Source: Solirubrobacterales bacterium (GTDB lineage Bacteria; Actinomycetota; Thermoleophilia; Solirubrobacterales; Solirubrobacteraceae). From it: a stretch of DNA of 6,196 nucleotides. Below the pieces are notes generated by a model. That model did no database searches and had not been told where the DNA came from. It saw only the letters and a list, made by a program, of their open reading frames with translations. The position numbers were made by a program, and so were the translations under genes. Below are positions 1-6,196 of the stretch, piece after piece. Numbering within the stretch: position 1 is the stretch's first letter; the number at the start of each line of letters is the position of its first letter. The stretch lies in contig JAOPZQ010000273.1 of NCBI GenBank assembly GCA_025964075.1, positions 1-6,196 on the forward strand, written 5' to 3'.

Positions 1-1218
<1,218 letters not shown>

Positions 1219-1220
1219 GT

Positions 1221-1230
1221 TCTCTCTCTC
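1221..1230 (-). promoter_or_regulatory. GA-repeat ribosome binding region of atpD
   Basis: On the minus strand the 15-nt atpG-atpD gap carries five GA units, ending 2 nt before the atpD ATG. No full AGGAGG is present, so one of the GAGAG registers in the distal half is the likely Shine-Dalgarno contact. The repeat could let the anti-SD pair in several registers. The role is inferred from position and composition only. Confidence 0.5.
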
Positions 1231-1233
1231 GCG

Positions 1234-2139
1234 CTAGCCGAGCGCCTCGGCGCCGGCGACGACTTCCATGATCTCCTGGGTGATCTCCGCCTGACGGGCG
1301 CGGTTCATCTCCAGGGTTAGGTCTTCGATGATCCCCCCGGCGTTCTCGGACGCGTTCCGCATCGCGGTCATCCGGGCGCCGAGCTCGGAGGCCGTCGACT
1401 CCAGCAGGGCGCGGTAGACCGAGATCTCGACGTAGTCGGGGATCAGGCGGGCGAGGATCTCCTCCGGGTCGGGCTCGTACTCGACGAGGGCGCGGTGCTC
1501 GGGCTCCTGCGCGTCGTCGTCGTGCCCCTCCTCGTCCTCCTCGAGGATCGTCGCGTGCTGCAAGGGCAGGAGCGTCTCCTGCGTGACCTTCTGGGTCAGC
1601 GGCGAGATGTAGCCGTTGTAGATGATCTCGACGCGGTCCACCTCGCCGTCGATGTAGGCCGCCATCAGCTTCTCGGCGATCTCTCGGGCGTTCGCGTAGG
1701 AGGGGCGCTCGGAGAACCCGACGAAGCCCTCGCGGACGTCGAAGCCGCGGAACGTCAGCGACGACACCCCGCGGCGGCCCGAGGCGAAGAACGCGACGTT
1801 GCGACCCTCGCGGCGCTCCTCGTCGTTCGCGCGCACGCCGGCGCGGATGATCTGCGAGTTGAACGCGCCGGCGAGGCCGCGGTCGCCGGTGACGAGCATC
1901 AGCGCGACCGTGTTCTCCTGCTCGTGCTCGGAGAGGATCGGCAGCCGCGGGACACTGCCGGCCGCCTCGGCGGCCTGACGCGTCATGCGGCGCAGCGCGC
2001 CCGCGTACGGGCGCATCGCCTGGATGCGCTGCTCGGCGCGGCGCAGGCGCGCCGCGGCGACCATCTCCATCGCGCGCGTGATCTTCTCGATGTTCTTGAT
2101 CGAGGAGATCCGGTTCTTGACGTCTCGCTGGCTGGCCAT
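1234..2139 (-). CDS. atpG: F1Fo ATP synthase subunit gamma
   Basis: Gamma is the central rotor shaft that turns inside the alpha3beta3 hexamer and connects it to the c-ring. The 301-residue product shows the conserved N-terminal helix (VKNRISSIKNIEKITRAMEMVAAARLRRAE, residues 7-36 in part), the LVTGDRGLAGAFNS motif at 82-95, and the C-terminal helix ending the fold with LGARMTAMRNASENAG (253-268) and the terminal ARQAEITQEIMEVVAGA. Both coiled-coil helices and the Rossmann-like middle are therefore present. It is longer than E. coli gamma (about 287), mostly through an acidic stretch at residues about 199-217 before EYEPDPEEIL. The ATG lies 3 nt after the atpA stop codon, with only a weak AAGG-like site inside the end of atpA, so translation is probably coupled to atpA. 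The TAG stop precedes atpD by 15 nt. Confidence 0.97.
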   Translation of the reverse strand: MASQRDVKNRISSIKNIEKITRAMEMVAAARLRRAEQRIQAMRPYAGALRRMTRQAAEAAGSVPRLPILSEHEQENTVALMLVTGDRGLAGAFNSQIIRAGVRANDEERREGRNVAFFASGRRGVSSLTFRGFDVREGFVGFSERPSYANAREIAEKLMAAYIDGEVDRVEIIYNGYISPLTQKVTQETLLPLQHATILEEDEEGHDDDAQEPEHRALVEYEPDPEEILARLIPDYVEISVYRALLESTASELGARMTAMRNASENAGGIIEDLTLEMNRARQAEITQEIMEVVAGAEALG

Positions 2140-2142
2140 GGG

Positions 2143-3789
<1,647 letters not shown>

Positions 3790-3800
3790 GGTGGTAGGAG

Positions 3801-3806
3801 CTCCTT
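3801..3806 (-). promoter_or_regulatory. Shine-Dalgarno site deciding the atpA GTG start
   Basis: Minus-strand AAGGAG sits 11 nt before the GTG at 3789, in the 26-nt atpH-atpA gap. It supports the GTG start over any upstream in-frame codon. The spacing is slightly long. Four of its bases fall within the self-complementary octamer GGAGCTCC at 3797-3804. Confidence 0.75.
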
Positions 3807-3815
3807 GGGCTGCGT

Positions 3816-4346
3816 CTAGGCCTGCGCGACCTGGCGGCGCAGTCGGTTGAGGCGGTTCTTGATCGAGGCGTCGAGGACGGAGTTGCCCACCCGGAGGACG
3901 ATGCCCCCGAGGATCTCGGGGTCGACGTGGGCGTTGAGCTCGACCTTGCGACCGGTCTGCTCGCCGATGCGGTCCCCGATCGACTTCACGAGCTTCTTGT
4001 CGAGCTCGATCGCGCTGGTCACGTCCACCGGCAGGAGCTTGTTCTCCTCCGCCCAGAGCGCGTCGAACGCGCGGCGGATGCGGAAGATCACCGGCATCCG
4101 GTGGTTCTCCGCCAGCAGCTCGAGGAAGTTCTGGAACTCGGGATCGGCGTCGACCACGACCTTCCGCAGGCCCTCGCGCTTCTCCTCGGTCGAGAAGTAC
4201 GGCGAGAACAGGAACACCGAGAGCTCGTGGCTCTCGGACACCGCGTCGGCGAACTGGCCGAGCTCGTCGCGGAGCACGTCGAGCTTGTCGTGCTCCAGGG
4301 CGACCTGGAACAGCGCCCGCGCGTAGACCTGGGCGATCTCCTCCAT
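3816..4346 (-). CDS. atpH: F1Fo ATP synthase subunit delta (OSCP type)
   Basis: Delta joins the b stator to the top of alpha3beta3 and keeps the head from turning with the rotor. The 176-residue product matches the family's usual size of about 170-185. It begins MEEIAQVYARALFQVALEHD, the typical N-terminal helix with YARALF. The middle helix has FLELLAENHRM (74-84), and the C-terminal signature VDPEILGGIVLRVGNSVLDASI lies at 141-162. It is a free-standing gene; there is no fused b-like domain as in the mycobacterial b-delta protein. The ATG at 4346 comes 3 nt after the atpF stop. Only weak purine-rich candidates (GGGGAG about 14 nt upstream, AGG nearer) lie in the atpF end, so coupling to atpF translation is likely. 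The stop is TAG, 26 nt before atpA. Confidence 0.96.
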   Translation of the reverse strand: MEEIAQVYARALFQVALEHDKLDVLRDELGQFADAVSESHELSVFLFSPYFSTEEKREGLRKVVVDADPEFQNFLELLAENHRMPVIFRIRRAFDALWAEENKLLPVDVTSAIELDKKLVKSIGDRIGEQTGRKVELNAHVDPEILGGIVLRVGNSVLDASIKNRLNRLRRQVAQA

Positions 4347-4349
4347 CGA

Positions 4350-4892
4350 CTACCTGGGCTCCCCGCTCAGCGCGCTGAAGTCGAGCTCGGACAGCGCCTC
4401 CTCGACGAGGCGCTTCTGGTCCTCCTCGGTGAGGGTCTTGCGCGTGACCTTCTCGGTGGCGAGCACGGTCAGGTCGGCGACCTCGCGGCGGATCTCCTGG
4501 ATCGCCCGGCGCGTCTCCTGCGCGATGTCGCGGCGCGTCTGCTCGAGCAGCTCCTCGCGCCGGCGCTTGGCCTCGGCGACGGCCTCGCCCTCGCGGACCT
4601 CGGCGGCCTTCTCCGCCCGCGCGATGATCTCCTCCGCCTGCTCGCGGGCGTCCTTCAGCCGCTGCCGGTACTCGGCGAGCAGCTCGTCGGCTTCCCGGCG
4701 GATGCGCTCGGCGGTGTCGATCGAGTCCTCGATCGCGTGCTGGCGCTTGTCCAGCGCCTCCTGGATCCTCGGAAAGGCGTAGCGGCCGAGGATGTACAGC
4801 GAGAGCCCGAACACGACCAGCGTCCAGATCATCAGCCCCACGTTGGGGCTGACGAGGAACGAGCCGCTCGATGCGATGGGGACGGAGGCCAT
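4350..4892 (-). CDS. atpF: F1Fo ATP synthase subunit b
   Basis: Subunit b is the peripheral stator; two copies are anchored in the membrane by an N-terminal helix and run up the side of F1 to delta. The 180-residue product shows a short N-terminal segment, one membrane helix at about residues 17-37 (PNVGLMIWTLVVFGLSLYIL), then the family's PRIQEALDKRQ junction at 41-51. A long, highly charged coiled coil rich in Glu, Arg and Ala (about 45-150) and a C-terminal helix (TEEDQKRLVEEALSELDF) follow. A single b gene with no b' suggests a homodimeric stalk. The ATG at 4892 starts 9 nt after the atpE stop and no good Shine-Dalgarno precedes it; only an AGG overlapping the atpE TAG is visible. Translation may therefore depend on ribosomes finishing atpE, which would also keep b below c. 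Confidence 0.96.
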   Translation of the reverse strand: MASVPIASSGSFLVSPNVGLMIWTLVVFGLSLYILGRYAFPRIQEALDKRQHAIEDSIDTAERIRREADELLAEYRQRLKDAREQAEEIIARAEKAAEVREGEAVAEAKRRREELLEQTRRDIAQETRRAIQEIRREVADLTVLATEKVTRKTLTEEDQKRLVEEALSELDFSALSGEPR

Positions 4893-4901
4893 GACGCGTG
4901 C

Positions 4902-5174
4902 CTAGAGGAAGAAGGCGATCAGGCCCGCGACGAGGCCGTAGAAGAAGCAGGCCTCGGTCAGTGCGAAGCCCAGCCACTGGATCTGGGTGATCTCGTCGCG
5001 CATCTCCGGCTGGCGGGTCACGGACTCGATGACCTTGCCGAAGATGATGCCGATGCCGACACCGGCACCGACCGCGCCGAGGCCGCCGCCGACGCCGAGC
5101 GCGATGGCGCGTCCGGCCTTCTGGCCGGCGATGTCGAGACTCGCGGCGGCGAGGGTGAGTAGATGGGCAAGCAT
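4902..5174 (-). CDS. atpE: F1Fo ATP synthase subunit c (proteolipid), proton-type site
   Basis: Subunit c forms the membrane rotor ring that carries protons past subunit a. The 90-residue product has two membrane helices: helix 1 at about 23-48 with the glycine pattern GAGVGIG (36-42), the polar loop RQPEMRDE (54-61) that contacts gamma/epsilon, and helix 2 at about 67-90 with the ion-binding Glu74 in GFALTEACFFYGL. Sodium-type rings such as Ilyobacter have Gln in helix 1 (GVGQG) and Ser/Thr right after the helix-2 Glu; here these positions are Ile41 and Ala75, so I infer proton specificity. The N-terminus (MLAHLLTLAAASLDIAG) is some residues longer than compact c subunits and somewhat hydrophobic. 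The ATG at 5174 has the best ribosome binding site in the window, overlapping the atpB stop. Confidence 0.97.
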   Translation of the reverse strand: MLAHLLTLAAASLDIAGQKAGRAIALGVGGGLGAVGAGVGIGIIFGKVIESVTRQPEMRDEITQIQWLGFALTEACFFYGLVAGLIAFFL

Positions 5175-5183
5175 CCGAGGTTT

Positions 5184-5189
5184 CTCCTT
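5184..5189 (-). promoter_or_regulatory. Strong Shine-Dalgarno of atpE overlapping the atpB stop codon
   Basis: Minus-strand TAAGGAG contains both the atpB TAA stop (5188-5190) and the AAGGAG ribosome binding site, 9 nt before the atpE ATG. This is the closest match to the anti-SD sequence at good spacing in the window. It fits the known need for about 8-17 c subunits per complex against one a subunit. Confidence 0.85.
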
Positions 5190-6078
5190 AGTGCTCCGCG
5201 GCGACGGCGCCGCCGAGGTAGATGGCTGAGAGCGTGGCGAAGATGAAGGCCTGCAGGGTGGCGACCAGGCCGATCTCGAACAGGAACAGGATCACCCCGA
5301 GCGGCAACGTGATCCATCCGAGCACGCTCAGGCCGAGGATGACCGCGAGGCCGCCGGACATGAACAGGATGATCAGGTGCCCCGCGAGGATGTTGGCGAA
5401 AAGTCGGACGGTGAGCGAGAGGAGCCGCATGAACGTCGAGGCGACCTCGAGCGGGAAGATGAGCAGGAGCATCGGCCCCTCGACCCCGCGGGGGACCAGG
5501 CTCTTGATGTAGCCGAAGAACCCCCTGGCGCGGACGCCTTCGACGTTGAAGGCGACGAACACGATCAGCGCCAGGATGAGCGGGACCCCGACGTTCGCCG
5601 TCGCCGCGTAGAGCGAGAACGCCGGGATGTTGGCGCCGAAGATGTGGACCTTCTCGCCCGAGTTCGTCGGCAGCGGGATGTACCCGACCAAGTTCGAGTA
5701 CCAGATGAACAGGAAGAGCGTCCCGATGAACGGGAACCACTTCGCCGACATCCGGTCGTCCATGTTGCCGCGGGTGATGTTGTCCCGCATCAGCGTGTAC
5801 AGCGTCTCGACGGCGGTCTGCACGCGGTTGGGCCGCGCCTGCATCCGGTTGGCGATGTAGAGCATCGTCACGGTCGTCAGCAGCCCGGCGACGATGATGT
5901 AGAGCACGCCCTTGTTGAGCGCGATCGGGCCGATCTTCGCCCACGTGATGAGCTTGAACTCGTTCTGGGGCTGGAAATCGCTGTGCTTCGGCCCCTTGCC
6001 GAACGCGATGATCAGGAAGATCGCGCCGAGGAGGTAGACGCCGAAGAAGCTGAGGAGGATCTTCCGCCGCGTGCTCAC
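5188..6078 (-). CDS. atpB: F1Fo ATP synthase subunit a, GTG start
   Basis: Subunit a is the membrane stator that provides the two proton half-channels next to the c-ring. The product is 296 residues with several hydrophobic helices, at about 8-26, 57-77, 116-135, 162-179, 201-222, 226-258 and 259-290. The essential Arg is Arg225 in LTVRLFANILAGH; the last helix has LVATLQAFIFATLSAIYLGG (271-290) with the conserved Gln276. His234 takes the place of E. coli Glu219, and Glu268 lies near the place of E. coli His245. The polar stretch at about 28-50 (GKGPKHSDFQ...) between the first two helices follows the family pattern. The GTG at 6078 overlaps the previous gene's TGA as GTGA and has GGAAGGG 6 nt upstream. 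The stop is TAA, 13 nt before atpE. Confidence 0.97.
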   Translation of the reverse strand: MSTRRKILLSFFGVYLLGAIFLIIAFGKGPKHSDFQPQNEFKLITWAKIGPIALNKGVLYIIVAGLLTTVTMLYIANRMQARPNRVQTAVETLYTLMRDNITRGNMDDRMSAKWFPFIGTLFLFIWYSNLVGYIPLPTNSGEKVHIFGANIPAFSLYAATANVGVPLILALIVFVAFNVEGVRARGFFGYIKSLVPRGVEGPMLLLIFPLEVASTFMRLLSLTVRLFANILAGHLIILFMSGGLAVILGLSVLGWITLPLGVILFLFEIGLVATLQAFIFATLSAIYLGGAVAAEH

Positions 6079-6196
6079 GACGGACCCTTCCGGGCCTGGG
6101 CGGGCCGGGTGACCAGCGAGATGCCGAAGTAGACGGTGAAGGCGGCGAACACGACCAAGGCGGCCGTGAGCCCGTCCTTCTTCTCCCCCAAGAGGC
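6075..6196 (-). CDS. 3' end of a small membrane-protein gene upstream of atpB (AtpI-position, unassigned)
   Basis: The frame in step with a TGA at 6077-6075 is open to the right window edge, giving 39 visible residues. They comprise a short charged segment (LLGEKKDG), one clear hydrophobic helix (LTAALVVFAAFTVYFGISLV), and a basic tail ending ARKGPS. Its stop overlaps the atpB start by 4 nt (GTGA), which together with the codon pattern supports a real, co-translated gene. The position is where atpI, or another small Fo assembly protein, usually sits. I cannot recognise AtpI from this fragment: AtpI normally has several helices, and only the last would be visible. A complete tiny protein starting at the TTG at 6191-6189 is also possible but unproven, because any ribosome binding site would be outside the window. 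No function is assigned. Confidence 0.6.
   Translation of the reverse strand, partial: LLGEKKDGLTAALVVFAAFTVYFGISLVTRPAQARKGPS
6085..6091 (-). promoter_or_regulatory. Shine-Dalgarno of atpB inside the upstream gene
   Basis: Minus-strand GGAAGGG ends 6 nt before the atpB GTG at 6078 and lies in the last codons of the upstream small gene. It supports the GTG start. Because the two genes share GTGA, both re-initiation and direct initiation are possible. Confidence 0.7.

Noticed and set aside
3796..3805. Perfect 10-bp palindrome AGGAGCTCCT between atpH and atpA, considered as an operator or hairpin
   Set aside because: It has no loop, so it cannot form a stable hairpin, and half of it is simply the Shine-Dalgarno sequence. 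No second copy near other genes supports an operator.
3790..4977. In-frame extension of atpA upstream of the GTG, giving 944 residues and suggesting a fusion protein
   Set aside because: The upstream part overlaps atpH and atpF in another frame and is Arg/Gly/Ala/Pro-rich without homology. The GTG at 3789 with its own ribosome binding site starts exactly at the family N-terminus.
4902..5174. Sodium-specific c-ring
   Set aside because: The residues known for sodium binding (helix-1 Gln and Ser/Thr after the helix-2 Glu) are Ile41 and Ala75 here.
5018..5944. A 308-codon minus-strand frame overlapping atpB and atpE
   Set aside because: It is an out-of-phase shadow: its last part reads atpE in a wrong frame and it has no hydrophobic or domain pattern.

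Overview
The window holds most of a bacterial F-type (F1Fo) ATP synthase operon, read entirely on the minus strand. In transcription order, from right to left, it contains: the 3' end of a small membrane-protein gene (6196 to 6075), atpB (subunit a), atpE (c), atpF (b), atpH (delta), atpA (alpha), atpG (gamma) and the first 406 codons of atpD (beta), which runs off the left edge. An epsilon gene (atpC) would be expected past position 1, but it is not in the window.

The DNA is strongly G+C-rich, with G or C in most third codon positions. This explains the many long open shadow frames on the opposite strand. The gene order B-E-F-H-A-G-D, the high G+C and an alpha subunit of 548 residues with a C-terminal tail suggest a high-GC actinobacterial lineage. 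Thermoleophilia/Solirubrobacterales-like is my best guess, held with low certainty. It is not of the mycobacterial type, because b and delta are separate genes rather than a b-delta fusion. There is one b gene and no b', which argues against cyanobacteria and phototrophic proteobacteria.

Layout: the membrane part (Fo) lies at about 4350-6078: the a subunit with its essential Arg, the c-ring subunit with its ion-binding Glu, and the b stator. Delta (3816-4346) links the stator to F1. The F1 genes alpha, gamma and beta follow at 1-3789. Genes are very tightly packed: a 4-nt GTGA overlap before atpB, gaps of 9 nt (atpE-atpF), 3 nt (atpF-atpH and atpA-atpG), 13 nt (atpB-atpE), 15 nt (atpG-atpD) and 26 nt (atpH-atpA). 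No promoter or terminator is visible inside, so one polycistronic mRNA with partly coupled translation is the likely arrangement. The strongest ribosome binding site is in front of atpE, which fits the many c copies needed per complex.

Together the products form the rotary enzyme that couples proton flow through the a/c interface to ATP synthesis at the alpha/beta interfaces. I found no undescribed system. The points worth a second look are lineage-specific changes in otherwise standard subunits: an acidic tail on alpha, an acidic insert in gamma, a charged insert and an unusual Thr in beta, a His/Glu pair in subunit a arranged the mitochondrial way, and an unassigned small membrane protein in front of atpB.
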